A program made the translations under genes and the position numbers. Below are positions 16,583 through 29,600 of a DNA stretch of 64,000 nucleotides, one piece after another (the stretch's first letter is position 1; each line of letters starts with the position of its first letter). The stretch spans positions 62,001 through 126,000 of the forward strand of contig JBEWZL010000101.1 in assembly GCA_045837725.1 (NCBI GenBank). The letters run 5' to 3'. The notes below the pieces were generated by a model that was not told where the DNA came from, did no database searches, and saw only the letters and a list, made by a program, of their open reading frames with translations. Origin of the DNA: Vermamoeba vermiformis. Taxonomy: Eukaryota > Tubulinea > Echinamoebida.

Positions 16583-19500
16583 TGGCAGATCAACCACAAA
16601 TAGAATTTAATAATCTGCCTACTGAAGCTTTATTCAGCTTCTTCTTTGCCTTGGATCCCCTGACACTCGGTAAAAATCCCGCCTAAAATATTCTGCCGTT
16701 TTAAAATTACATGAAGATACGAATTTGGGTGAAAAAAGATCATTAATATTAATATACTATTACAGTCCATTAAAATAATATTTAAAAATAAATTTAGGCA
16801 ACTACAGTACGGTCTGCAAGAGATGGAGTCAGCTAAGTAAAGACAACGAGCTGTGGCGTCAATATTGCCTTCAACGATGGGAAAAAAATCCTAAAGAATC
16901 AGATTGTAGCAGAAACTGGCTTATTCCCGTGCGTGAAGGAGGTAAGAATTGAGTTTTCTTCCGTGATCTGCTAGATCTTATGAATAATCCTATTAATTAT
17001 TAGGCGGTCAAAAAGAAACAAGAATTGATTGGAAAAAAGTTTATATCTTACGGTACGCTTATTTAAAAGCCTAGAAAGTGAAATTAATTTTGGATCCTGG
17101 ATTTAGCGACATTGCCGATAAAGCTAAAGAAGTTGTTAATACGTTGCTGAATTCAAGCAATAAGCCCAAGCTAGCCTTCTTAAAGAAGAATACAAAGAAG
17201 AACACAGATCCGTTTTCAAAAGGTTGGCCTACGGTCGACGATCTCGCCGCCTTCGATAAGCGCGTTCATATTGCTTGGAGAAAAGCAAGTGAATTTACAG
17301 GCGATGAGCCATTCCCATTTGACGCATCTGAACTGCACGACAAGTTCATGCACATTATTGATTTTTATTTTGAGATGGAGTTAATGATGCTCAAGCAATC
17401 AACTGTTGCAAGACAAAAACATTTGTTAATGACCAGCAATTTATTGCTAAAATTTAGCGAATTTATCAAAGAGATGATCGTAGTATTGCCCGAAAGGTGA
17501 CCAAAACAAATCTATTTTTTATTCGTAGATCTGACTTTGATTATTTCATGATTAGATTGGCTAAAACAGCCGCTGCTTATGTAAATATCGCCAGAGAAAA
17601 AGATATTCCAATCGAGATTGTTACCAAACACTTGGAAAGTTGCGCAAGGATCTTCGCTGCGATGAACGAAAACACGCCCTTAAAATATTTCCAACCAACA
17701 TATTTCAGCAATATAACATTACTAGTTGCTTCAGTTATTAAAGTAATGGAGATCTGGCCATTGGATGAAGCCTTTGTAAGTCATATTGAAATTTCAACCT
17801 TTGCGCAGCTCTAGATCTGGCGCAATATTTACACTATTGTAGGATAAATGGGTCAACGAATTTGTCGATGCTGAATCAACGACGTCACCTACATATGACT
17901 TAGAAGAGTGTCTTGACATTGTGAGCTTTTCTTTAAGTAAGTCAATAGTAACAAGTGACTGGATCCGACGAACTAATTTTTTTGATACCAGGATCTAATA
18001 GCAAATTTGTCTACGATTTGCTGAAGAAAATGGTGCATAATATTGGTCCTCCAAATACACCTCGCAAACGACTGACTGTCATGAGTGTCATTGTCGGATT
18101 CGCATCCGGTTGCAAAGAACACGTTGGAAAAAATCTTGCTGAATTCATGGACGAGTAATATAACTAATATTTTACTAAACAGTATATATGCAATTAATAT
18201 TTCTCCTACTAGGTTCTTTTTCCCGTTCTTCGAACCGAAGTCGGATCCAAAGGAGGCAATTTCGATGTTGTATTACTGTTCGGCCAGTTTATTTTTTATT
18301 GATGTAAGTACCTTATACATAACGACAAGTATAACTAACGATTTTTTGATAGCGCGAGACCGAGCCTTCGATTGAAACAAAAGTCCTGTCGCAGTTCATC
18401 AAAATGACGGATGTCAAAAATAACACGTAAGACCTGCGATCAAATACTAATAATATTATTACTTATGAACGTATATAGGTTCCAAAAGCAACTATGCAAC
18501 TTTATTATTTCGTACTGCGAACGAATTTTCGAGCACGATTTTATGTTGCCTTTTCTGCCTGCCTTGTTCGACGTTTTCTACGGACTGTTGCGCACTGATG
18601 ATATCGATCTTAGAGTCGACGCTATTCTCGCCATTAGTTCATTGATTATCACCTGTGGGTCAGTCTTTCTTCAAGTATGTAACGAGTGGATGATTCCAAC
18701 CTCAACCCAAGCCAATTTCCTTAAAAGGAAATTAAGTTATGATATGAAAATCCTCGAGCTTAAACGAAATCTACCTCGAATAATATTGATTTCCTTATTT
18801 GGCATAAGCATCTCAATAGCTCAATTCCGTTTAACAATACATTTTTTCCGCAGTACCGCGAGAGATTGATGAAAGAATTCAAAGAGGTGCTGCTCAGAAC
18901 TAACGGTGAAAAAAAGACCCGTGAAGCAGTTATTGAAGCGATGGTCAGAATCGGTGCTGGTGTCGAGAACAACGATATTTCAACGGAATTAGAATCGACC
19001 TACGAGCAAATGATTGAAGACTTTAAGAAAGATCGACCGGCCAATGAAGAAATGCTCGTGAAAATGACAGAATTTTTCGTGTCAGCCTTGGGCGATAGAT
19101 TTGAGAAGTATTTGGCCTTTATATTGCCTATTATTCTCGAACAAGTCAATTCGAATGTCATCGATGTCGTGGCGCCTAATCCACAGCAACAGAACAACAA
19201 CAATAATAATGGTAAGACTTAATACCGCCCTATAATTAGATTAGTATTATTTCTCGAAATATTCTAAACAAAATATTTTTATTTAGCAGCGAATGCCAAC
19301 CAAAATAATAATAATGCCGCTGCGATGGAACAAGAAGGCGAAGATGAAGATGAAGACATGCAATTAGCTGAAGAGGTAAGGATAAAATTAATATTAATAT
19401 CGCGCAACGAGTCTTATTCTTTACGTAGCCCGAGGTCAAAGTGAATAGTGTTCAAGCGACGTTGAAAAAATCAGCGATCAATGCGCTGTTGAAGATCATT

Positions 19501-21172
19501 GGTCAGCTCAACATCGAAACTCTGTTGCCGATCAAGACTGGATTATATGACGCTATTGTCTCTATTCTACGCGGTGACAACACGATTGGTACATCCACGA
19601 AAAATATTAATTTGAATTATTTTTTAATTTAATTACTCCATTTCTTTATTCTAATCATTTGTATTTTAGAATGCATGACGCTGGCAGCAGAGGCATTCTA
19701 TCTGTTCGCGCTCAAATTTGAAGGCGCAGCGAACAAGACCAATCGCGTTACATTTTTGAACGACGCAGTGCTCATCTTTTTGAATGCAATCGTGCTCATT
19801 GCGAATATGGCTGATCGAGCTAAAATACTCAACTGGTTCAATCAGGTAACAAACGAAAGCTTTCTTTTGAATCGATGGATTTTTTATCCATTCCCAGACG
19901 TTCCTTATTTGGAAAGTTGAGTTTAACTCATCTCTGTTGACGCTGTTTGGTTAGGTTGTGCTCCATTTAATTACTGTTGGTGCTGATGAAGAGCCTGTAT
20001 TGACCGTAGTGCCTACACGTGTGCTCACTTCAACCGTGTACGAGCTCATGCAAATGTTGGACGAAGACATGCCCATCGAAGACAGAAAAGAATTCGCTAT
20101 AGAGGTATCGATCGATCGATTTCCTATTTAACTTCATTACTAAATAAGGATATTTTATTTTTAGATCGCGAATTTGTACGAAGAAGTTTGCAAGAATGTC
20201 CGAGGCGAAGCGCGCGAGAAATTCTTCGAAATTAGCAAGAATCTGTACGAAAAAGCCGTTCAAACCTTTGCAGATGGAGGTGCAAATGAAGAACGGTGGT
20301 TTGAAGTCAGTTTGTTGGTGATTACATTCGATCACTTGGGCGACTTGTTCAAGACTACTGATTACATGGTATGCACTTGCACATTGCCTAATTTGGAAAT
20401 TTACTTAAATCTATCTTTGCAGATGAAACTCCTTCCCGTACTAGAACTGTGCAAAGAAATTGATGCGGACGAAGTTCAACAGTCAATTGCCTATCATTTT
20501 GGTAATACAAATATATTGTAGTATTATAGCTCGTATTTAATATTGATATGAAGGTGTTATGGTCAAAAAATATCCCTCGTATCTTCCTGCCGACAACGGC
20601 TTGGGTAAGTCTTCACATCCAAAGTTCAACACAACGGTTTTATTAATTTTATTTTACGACCGAAGAGCACTTAAATTGGTTATTATCCTTGCTCACACCA
20701 GAAGTTCGTTCCGCCTCCCCAGCCTTATACGACAATGCCTTAGGTAAATATTATTAATTTTTTGAATTTTTATTTATTATGTTGACTGATGCCTATATAT
20801 CATTAGTGTCTGTTGGACATACATTAAATTGCTGGCAAGCGAACGGCATAGACATTACAGCGCACTTCAAGCAATTCGCAATGAAATTTCCTCCGACTGA
20901 CAACGGCGACAAAGCTGAAGGCGCAATGTGCTATCATATCTTGCTGCAATTGGGTAACAAGTAAGTATAATTATCGAATCGCGATATAAAGAGCTAACTT
21001 TTAATCAAGCAACCCGGATCTGGTCAAAAACGATGAAAAGTTATTGAACTATCTCGAAGAGGTTGGTTTTGCTGGTCGAAGAGTGCAAGAATTTGTATTC
21101 GTCAGTGGAAAGTTCTTAAGATGGATTCAATTGAATGTCAAAGGTCAAACCAACACGCCAACCGATAAATAA
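16583..21172 (+). CDS. F-box protein fused to karyopherin-beta-like HEAT solenoid
   Basis: N-terminal F-box (FNNLPTEALFSFFFALDPLT, then NYSTVCKRWSQLSKDNELWR, closing with IDWKKVYILR), then about 1,000 residues of alpha-helical HEAT-type repeat. The join is an intron at 17053-17106 (GTACGC to TTTAG). Without splicing there, a TAG at 17072 would end the F-box part, but the splice restores frame into DIADKAKEVVNTLL. Later landmarks: an acidic loop (QEGEDEDEDMQLAEE, about 19330-19375) and a C-terminal region whose order (AYHFGVMVKKYP, YDNALVSVGHTL, AMCYHILLQLGN) resembles importin-4/5. Stop at 21170. Importins carry cargo through nuclear pores; an F-box would instead link the solenoid to a ubiquitin ligase. 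Fusion confidence is about 0.75. The importin likeness is from memory and could be generic HEAT. Confidence 0.78.
18719..20396. repeat. CArG-like boxes in introns of the F-box/karyopherin gene
   Basis: Perfect boxes at 18719 (CCTTAAAAGG, with TTT before and AAA after), 18793 (CCTTATTTGG), 19903 (CCTTATTTGG, followed by AAA) and 20387 (CCTAATTTGG, followed by AAA). The first two share one unusually long intron (about 18676-18853). The others lie in introns of about 108 and 52 nt. Confidence 0.75.
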
Positions 21173-21211
21173 TTTAATATTTTATTTTTAAATTGCACAA
21201 TTACATTGTAA

Positions 21212-24200
21212 TTAAAAAAATTGTATTATCCACAAGAAATGACATACAGCCATAACAACACCGCTTGAAATTGCGGTAGGATTATCATTGGTCAGCGAAA
21301 ATGATCCTGTGGGCTGTTCTACGGCACATTGAATGCGATAGAAATATTCCGAGGACGAATCAGGATTAAGATCCACAGAAATTTTGCGATCTCTATCGCC
21401 ACCCGCATCCGCTGTCCGACTGAATGATCCGAACAGTTTGTCGCCACTAATGTCTACGTGACATATATCGCTGTCAGGGGCTCTATACTGAATCCTGACT
21501 GAGCTGCCAATGACTTCAACTGTCACATCTGACACGCGACCTTGCAGCCTAGTTCGTTCGGATCATCCGTACCCACACAATATGCGTTGTCAAATACACT
21601 CATTTGATCATCACAATCTGTCTTTGATACGCTGTAATCTGTGATCTCAAAATTTGACTTCACAGTTAAGTTAGTGACACCTGTCAAAACCAATGAGAAT
21701 CCCAGTTTGACACGTGTCAATCTAAACACCTAGATTAAAGACTATAATTACCTGGAATTACGATAATTGACAGCACACTCTTCAAAAGCACTCCTCGAGT
21801 TCGTCGCGTTAATGGGTGGTTTGACGTCTCTTTGGCCGTAAAAAGCAGCGCTCGATATAAATCCGCCGTATTGATAGTCGTTGTTCATTTCACCAATGTT
21901 GTTTTCTATCAAAATGCCTGAAACGCGGCAATTGCCAATAAAGGCAAACACTAAAAATGAAATTTTTCAGTCAGTAGCTCAAACAGTCCTAAAATACTAC
22001 GGTACAATAAATTGATCTGATCCAAGGAATAGTTTACAAAAATTAAATCAAGGCAACGATACGTACCAGGAGCAAGTCCTCGAGAAAAACCAGTGTTATG
22101 GGTGATACTGACGTCTTCCAGAGCATAATCGAGGTAAATTGATTGCCCGCCAAAATTAAATACTTTTGTTGGGCCATCCTCTGAACAATAACGGCCGTTA
22201 TTAGGATTATATTTAATAATAGCTAGTTATTGATGGTATACGTACTGCTAGGAAGAGATCTGAAAGTATAATAATCCACGTCGATAATGTTGTTCGAGAT
22301 GCGGATGCGTTGCGTGTTTTCAACGGTTGCTGAAGACAGTGTTTCATGTCCAAAGACCATAATACCCTCACTAGTATTGATGATCGTATTGTCGGTAATG
22401 TCCATGTCTGCTATTCCATGATGCTGATTGGCTCCAGTGCCCGCTACAAAAAAAAATTAAGTACGAATGAGATAATTATGGAGTATGGTAAATTAATTAA
22501 TAATAATTAATAACTAAGTACCTCTCGGACTAAACAAGATCGTAGGACCTAAGGGAATTGAATCAGCCCAGTTGCCGTCGAGAAAATATTTCCTCGAACT
22601 TTAAACTGGCGACCGACCTACAAGAAAGGTTTGTTAACAATAGCCTAATATTTGAAACAATATCAGGCGTACTTTAGCTTCGAGTTGATGTCGTAGCATG
22701 TAGTAACGTCCGTTCGAAGTCGCAGATCCAGCCATGTACTTGAGATCCGTATGGATTGTATTTCGCTCGATTATTACGTTGAATGGCATAATATCTCCAA
22801 ACTGTTCATAAATACCAAAGCGTATTAGTTATGATGATTAAGGAAAACTGAGTAAGATCGGATCTGCAGATCTTACCTCTTCGGCGAAGATCGTGATTCC
22901 CGGAATGTCCTTAATTAGATTATTATAGATCATTTTGTTCACGCCTGTAGTGATACTAAACGCTACTCCAACATAGTTGGCAGTTTTGGCGTATTCGTAG
23001 GTATTTGTAACGGGTTTAACGCCTTTCCAGTTGCTCAACTCTTGCACGACTGAATTCATCACCACGCTGTCATTAGCAGCCATTTGAATAGCACTCAAAT
23101 ACCGATAAGGAAAGCCACGGCCACTGAATATGCACCGATCGAAAACGCATTTTGATGAGCTGCTGAATAAGCCGATAAAGTCCATAATGATATCAATGTC
23201 TTGCACGACCCATCCACCACCATTATAGCCACTCAACGGACCATCTGAAATTTCCAAAATATTAACACATAGCGACAGAAGTTTTTTTTTGTTACCTATA
23301 GTAAGTACTCTGAAAGAATTAGGACTCAGCACGTCGTACAAAACTCCGTTTAATATGCCAGGCACACCACTAACTTGCGCACCAGTCTTAACTTCGATAA
23401 AGCCGCAGTCTGAAAGACATTGACCTACAAAGTGATGTCAGATCTGCGATCGATAACTTTTTTCTGTTTCTTATTGTGAGTATGTAATTGACGTACCAGC
23501 AGGGAAATTGCTTTGCATGGCCATGGAGCTATCAGACGGCAAGCTGGAAATGCCCCACAAGCCATTGAACGTAGTGACCGAGCTGGAGGTAACTTGAACG
23601 ACACCATAGGCAATCTCGTAATTATGCGACGATGATATAGTTATAACACCATCATTAATCGACGTTATGCTGATTTTAGGATTGACAGCCAACATGTGTG
23701 GTGATGACAGGTGTCACTTCGTTTGACACGGACGCAATGTCAATGGGTCTAAATGCTGCATACACTAGTCCAGTGCCTATCACCCATGACCCACTCACCG
23801 AGGAGGACCGCAAATCCAACATGATTGCATTGGTAGGTGCTTGATCACGCGAGTAAATGCGGTGATGAGAATTGAGACCGATCAGGCCTTCAACTCCAGC
23901 CACACTGACCAAACTGTGCGTCGTAATCAATTCGTTGTCGGTGATTGTGTCGTTCAATACTAGCACCACCAGATCGCCGTCGAGATTAATTTGAGATATT
24001 CCAAAATACACGGGAGTCACTTCACTCGGATCCATTGTTGTGAACTCAATTCCAACGAACCGCCAGTAATGCGTGTCGTACGCCCTAACGAGCCCTGCAC
24101 CTCCTGCATTTTTTGCGTACTTTGGATGCAGGGTCAGAGTTGCCATATAAGGCAAGTACGAAGGGTTTGTACGGACACCTTCGGGTGGCAATAAATCTAA

Positions 24201-25064
24201 ATGAGAAGTTCTGACGACGATATAACCAGGTCCGCTACGTGCGGGTAAAGTTAACGGGCCTACAAGAATAAAATTAATAAATTTCTCGGTACGTGCTCGA
24301 AATTTCGTAAAGCAAAAAAATTCGTACCATCACAAACAGCACCGGCTTGAATTACAATCTCGTGATTGAGATTCTGATCAGCTTGAGCAGCAGCTGCAAA
24401 GGTCTCCGTTATATTGACGCAACGATTGTTCTCGTCCATAGGCAGAATAAAAGAAGATCCATCTATTTGCGGCATCGGAATATCAAATGTATCTGTAGTA
24501 GTCGGATGAGGTGGAATAGGGGAGTCGCTAGGTCTGGCAGCTGTAACAAATGAAGGGGGTACTCCGGCTCCTTCACAAGTGTAACCAGATCCAGCACTCG
24601 CATCCGAACAGAGTACCTGGCTGTTGATCTCGTTGTTTGCCGTAATTACTGGATTGAAATAATATTTTGTAGATGGAGCAAGACCTCCTATGCCAAATGC
24701 TTTCATCGTGGAACTTCGAGCTAAGGGGATGCGCAAAAAAAAGAATTAAATTAAATTTGAAATTCAAAATATTCAATATTAGTTTTGTCCTAAGCTTACA
24801 AGTCATGGTATATGTTGATGAACCCAATGCCGTAGTCGTGCCAAAGTCAACGCGATCGGACGTAGCAGCATCTTGGGCCAAGTAAACGCGGAGCGTAACA
24901 GAGCTACATTGGATAAATTTAAAAACTAATATCGTTTTAATAAATAATTACCTGTGGCTAATATTATCAACCTCGAAGGACGATATAACCGGAGCGGAGC
25001 TCGCTATATTGCAGCAAAAGATCAGAAATGTAACGGCAAAAAACCACTTCGCTAGCTCGCGCAT
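21212..25064 (-). CDS. Secreted FN3/parallel beta-helix protein, probably GPI-anchored
   Basis: Begins with a signal peptide (MRELAKWFFAVTFLIFCC, cleavage probably after NIASSA). The N-terminal part is fibronectin-III-like (SAPVISSFEVDNIS, GGLAPSTKYYFNPVITAN). It is followed by a long right-handed parallel beta-helix: GYIVVRTSHLDLLPPEGVRT, HYWRFVGIEFTT, and repeated N-rich rungs such as ISNNIIDVDYY and GNCRVSGILIENNIG. The last residues (AISSGVVMAVCHFLWIIQFF) are a small-residue site plus hydrophobic tail, typical of a GPI signal. The RTS/LPPEG and YRFVGIEFT pattern is one I associate with bacterial secreted beta-helix proteins (recollection only). Convergent with the preceding gene: the two stops are 40 bases apart. 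At least twelve exons, with some borders uncertain. No catalytic polysaccharide-lyase residues were identified. Confidence 0.75.
21708..21719. repeat. TGACACGTGTCA palindrome, copy 2
   Basis: Exact palindrome, apparently inside an exon of the beta-helix gene (codons for LTRV). A one-base variant, TGACACCTGTCA, lies at 21675-21686, encoding LTGV in the same frame. Confidence 0.9.
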
Positions 25065-25370
25065 CTGAAGGAATAATTGGGCAGATAGCTGTGTGGCTTT
25101 TGCTGTGTAGTAATAATAAGTATAATCTTTCGAGAAGAAGAAATTTTTCTTGTTCTGAAAATTCGCTGCGTAATTACAGTATTTTTGTACTGCTTCTAAT
25201 TACGAAATGCTTTGACTCGGTAGTATAGTAGTTTGTACGGTATAGATATTCAACGTCAAGAACTTACTCCGTTTCTTTGGCCTTGAGCGAGCATTTTGAG
25301 TTGGAAGGGCGGTGGTTTTGATCAGCTGGTCAGTAAGACTATATTTTATATAATATTACACGAATTTTAC

Positions 25371-26234
25371 TTATTTTTTGCTTTTTCCAAAGTTTTTAAG
25401 CTGCGCTAATAACGCATTTCTGTTGGCCGCACCGGATGGCTTTGACTGCGAAGGCTGTTTGGCCATAGGAGGAGGTGGGGCTAGGAAATACCGTCATATT
25501 AAAATAAGTCACTAATATAATGCTATTTAAATTCCTTACGCGGTGCATCGACTAGGTATTGTTCCAATTTTAGCGCTCTGTTGATCAGCGAAGGCAAAAT
25601 ACTAGTATCAATATTTACTACGCCTAGATTATGCTCATCTTCATATTCACGTAGCTCTACCAGTCCTGGCGTGCCTAACTCTACGTCTTCGCGAACACGT
25701 TCAATCGGATTCGTAGCATCGCTAACATTCTAAAGGTCAGAATCATTGCTCGATTAGGCATTAATTTAAATCTCACTGAGTTCCGTGAGCCAAAACGATG
25801 GGTAATTGAGGTACTATTGTGCTCGAGGTCTAAAAATCATGACAGTCAGTCAATCTGGACGAGACCGATCGGAAGTAAAGACTTACGCTCATGGCACTTA
25901 ACAATACGAGTGGTTTTTTCCAAATACCAGCTGACACCAACTCAGCTGCATATTTACCGCCTCTAAATTGAAATTACAGTTTAATTAATTAAGGATCTGA
26001 AAATTTAAAAATAGAATAAACTGACCTGGAAGACGCTATAATCACATTGGGCTGCCACGTCTCTATTTTATTTTTTAAAATTTCTACGCCTTTTTCCAGC
26101 TCATCTGTTGGTTCTGGAACTATTATCATTTCAACTGTAAATACATTCTGGATGTGCTTTATCCTTCCATCTTTGGAAAACCCTTTATCAATAACGAGTA
26201 CCTTGACATCTAACTGCGGTTCTATTGTCTCCAT
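25371..26234 (-). CDS. Alpha/beta-hydrolase-like protein with proline-rich WH2-like tail
   Basis: Five exons. The core looks like an alpha/beta-hydrolase fold: a strand and nucleophile elbow PNVIIASSRGGKYAAEL (ASSRG in place of GxSxG), WKKPLVLLSAMS, then LPIVLAHGTQNVSDATNPIE, resembling the HGxxD acid-loop region. The C-terminal exon encodes PPPPMAKQPSQ and then NRNALLAQLKNFGKSKK, which resembles a WH2 actin-monomer motif (LLxxI, then basic residues), followed by TAA at 25371. No signal peptide, so probably cytosolic. Its ATG lies 80 bases from the divergent F-box/armadillo ATG. The substrate is unknown. The catalytic acid is not certain, so it may be a non-enzymatic relative. Confidence 0.6.
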
Positions 26235-26314
26235 TGTGATGTTCGTTAAATTTTTGGCTCGATCAAAGTTTCTTTATTTTTCATTCAATTCTGGCTTGAG
26301 CTACAACACGAGAT

Positions 26315-29300
26315 ATGGACGATATTATTAGCGTACTGTCTAATGAAATCTTGCTGCAAATAGCAGAGTTCATTCCCACTGCGCGAGACCTGTTCAGTTT
26401 TCGTGTTGTTTGTCAAGCCTTTAATCTGATCGCAGATGACGTGTCATCGACTCTTTGGCGTCAGTATTACGCAGACAGATTTAATATTAACGAACGCGAG
26501 CTCGAGGGTCATAATGAAATTAAGTAAGTAGAATTTCTTTCGTGCCATTAAAAATCTTTTTGCGTGGAATTCATCTTTTTAACTCCTTAATAGCACCAAA
26601 ATTTTAGCTAAGCTATATGAAATATTATTTACCAGTTTTTAAGCAAATTGACGGCTGTAAGCCTATTTTTGTGGTGATCTGAATTTTCCAAATATTTTCC
26701 CCGCATTTATTTGAATTGACAGGGACTGGAAAGAACGATACAAGACAAGAGTACTTAAGGAAGATAGTCTCTTGGCTCTATCAGAGCCCATTCCTGACAC
26801 TAGACCACAAACAATCGAGACGTTGAAGCGCATTGTCCACATCCACAACAAAAATCGCGAGCTGAAGCCTTTAATTGCTCCAGAGCCCGAACCTGCACCA
26901 GAGCCTACACCTAATGCCGCTATTGAAGAGCCCAACGACCAACCTATAATTCCTGCAGCTGATCCGGACGCACCAGCGAATCCTGAAGAAGAAAATCCAC
27001 CACCGCCACAAAACCCAGTTCTTGGCGGGCTGCAAGTCGAGGCAGACGGTGGATTGTTTTTCAATGCCGTAAAGCACGACGAGGCAGAATTATACGCACG
27101 AGCTCCGTTGGATCAACTTCGTTGGTGCCTGCAAGATTTGTATTCTCAGATCAACAACTTTAAGCTCTTGATTCGCATGTCAGGTACGTATAATATAATC
27201 CATTACAATAGTACTAATTATAATAGCCGTCCAAGAAAATGAGGACGAAGAAGATGTCAAAAAAATTGAGCTACATCCGTTCGTGCAAGTCGGAGCTTTT
27301 GACTTGGTTATTTCGCTATTGAACAAATACGTCGATGATGCCCAAACATTTGAACACGCCCTCTTTTGCGCTGATTACTTAGGTATTACCTCTTCTATCA
27401 AAAATATTTTTTCTTCCGTAAGGCCTTACACTTTTTTCATACAGTGCGAGCCATGGCGTTTTCGACTGAAATTTTGGGCATTGTAAATCCATTGCTGCAC
27501 GCTATTGTAGTGCACACTGAGCAAAAGATTCGATCACGTGCCACACATCTGTTGTGGTACTTGATGAAACAGACGTACGTGCGTCGTTTGTTCTGCGAAC
27601 TTGGCGGCATTCCTCAATTTGCCAAATTGATCAAAACACCCGAGAGCGAGGACAATCCTCGGTCACTCCACATCAACTGCATTGCGACGTTGACCTGGGT
27701 CTATTCAGGTAATTATCTGCAAAGAAAATTGTTGCAAAACTAACGCTCGGACCATGACAGAAAACAGCGATGCTGAAATGCAAGCAGCAGATTTAGTGCC
27801 GCAAATGATTGACAACTTGAAAGTCGATGACGGCTCAAGATTGGCTGAAGTGTCAGCCAAGTTATTGTACAGCTTGGCTAAATTTGGTAAGTGGCAAAAG
27901 TGACACGTGTCATCGCATGTCACTAACAAAAATCTCCTCAGACTCGGCTAGAATTGTCAAGCTTGGTGGTGTTGAGGCCTTGGCAAGTCTTATTAACCAC
28001 AAGAACGAAGCGATTGCCTCATCGGCTGTTGACACTTTACTCTCACTCAGCTGGGAAGGTACGCACTCGAACAACTTTGAACGAGCTTCTTTGGCTCAGA
28101 GAACACGGGAACTAATTATCCTTTACAGAGGCCGGTGCCGCGTACTTGGCCGAGACCAGCACGATGGAGTCAATCATCACGCTGATGCGTCAAAATGCTG
28201 AGCCTGGTGACAATCAATCACTGATCATTGTCGACAAGTGTCTCAGACTGCTGTACAACTTGATGTGCCACTCAGGTAAGTCCTGGAATAATATAATTAT
28301 ACGTACGTAGATTAATACTAATGTGTTGTTATAGAGCTTCAAATGATGAAGTTCCTCGAGTTGGATGGGCTCAAAACAATGTTCGATATTTTGCCGTACT
28401 GCTTGCAGACTGAAGAAGGTCCCAAAACACTCGTTCTATCCTATTTGAATATGATGAGTGGTTCTATTAACGGTGCCATGGAGATGGGTAAGTTTCTTAA
28501 GACATTTGTTCTGGATGTGGCAAGCTAACGAGATCTCAACTTGTTGCAGGTCAAACTGAAGAACTGTTGCCAATGTTGAAAGCCAACCTCGAGAAATTTG
28601 CAGCGATGATCGATCACACTGACTTGCGCGTGCAACATCGCGTCGTGGATTTCTTCTTGAGCGTCACTTGCGGTAAGTCAGCATAGGTTGTATTAAATGT
28701 AATGACGCTAATTTCCTTTTATAGTAACTGCACCTGAAGGCCCCTCAGCTGAGGCTATTATTAGCAAGCTGTTGAATAAGTTGAAGTCGCCCGACAGTGA
28801 AAAATATCTGAGACTTAACTCGGCAAACGTGTTGGCCAACTTGGCTGAAACTGATTGTACGTCACCATTTAATATCTCATTATAGTAATATATTAACATA
28901 TAATATAGCTCAATTATTCGCTTTCTGCGATTTGAAAGATTTGACCGATTTCTTGACGGATGCATTGACCGCAGCGGATGTGACCAAAGAAGAAGAGACT
29001 TGGTCCTTGAGTTTGATCGGATACTTATTAAACTTGGGTATGTTACAATAGGCAAACATATAACTTCTATAGTATTAACATTTGCTATTCCAGAGGCCGT
29101 GCGAGATTTCCTTATTGCCAAGCCCAAGGCCCTCGACGTGTTATTTGAATGCACCAAACAACCCCTGGCCGCTGATGTACGCTTCAGAGCTGTGCTGGCA
29201 TTCAGTTACTTGAATCTGACTGGCAAGCTCGACCGCAAGTACCTCACGTCCCTCGAAGACTTTGCGACGAGTGTCTTCTTCAACATCAAATGGGGCTTTG

Positions 29301-29600
29301 TGTTCCCGTTCTTGGACGCGTACAGACACCTGTTCAACAGCGAGCAAGAAGAAGTGTGTTTGTTTGCTGCGTGGTTCATGGCCCACATTAGCACGAACGG
29401 TAAGTGGATCCAGGTGACTTGTAAGAATATTATATTGATTGTATGATATAGAACCCGGTAAGAAGAGTGCTAAATCGTTGGATCCGAGCGTTATTGCACG
29501 ATTTGAAAATATGCAGCACTCCAAGATCCAGTTCTTCATGCAACAGTTCCACCGAAACATGAGTGCCAAGACGTCGTTCTTGTTCTTCCACAATCATTAG
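26315..29600 (+). CDS. F-box/armadillo-repeat protein
   Basis: Probable SCF adaptor. Exon 1 has the F-box (ISVLSNEILLQIAEFIPTAR, FSFRVVCQAFNLIADD, LWRQYYADRF). The next exon opens with DWKERYKTRVLKE and runs into a Pro/Glu-rich linker (APEPEPAPEPTPNAAIEEP). About 700 residues of helical ARM-type repeats follow, for example KIRSRATHLLWYLMKQ, DSARIVKLGGVEALASLI and SSAVDTLLSLSWE. It ends FLFFHNH, TAG at 29598. About eleven introns, most of 40-90 nt; the one at about 27888-27940 carries TGACACGTGTCA, and several have CTAAC shortly before AG. The layout (F-box, W/Y motif, linker, solenoid) parallels the F-box/karyopherin gene, but the repeats look armadillo-like rather than karyopherin-like. Targets are unknown. 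Confidence 0.83.
27901..27912. repeat. TGACACGTGTCA palindrome, copy 3
   Basis: Exact palindrome within a short intron of the F-box/armadillo gene, upstream of its CTAAC element. Confidence 0.92.

Noticed and set aside
17072-17074. TAG as the end of a short F-box gene
   Set aside because: It lies inside a well-formed 54-nt intron (GTACGC to TTTAG); splicing restores frame into the HEAT region, matching the pattern of the other F-box/repeat genes.
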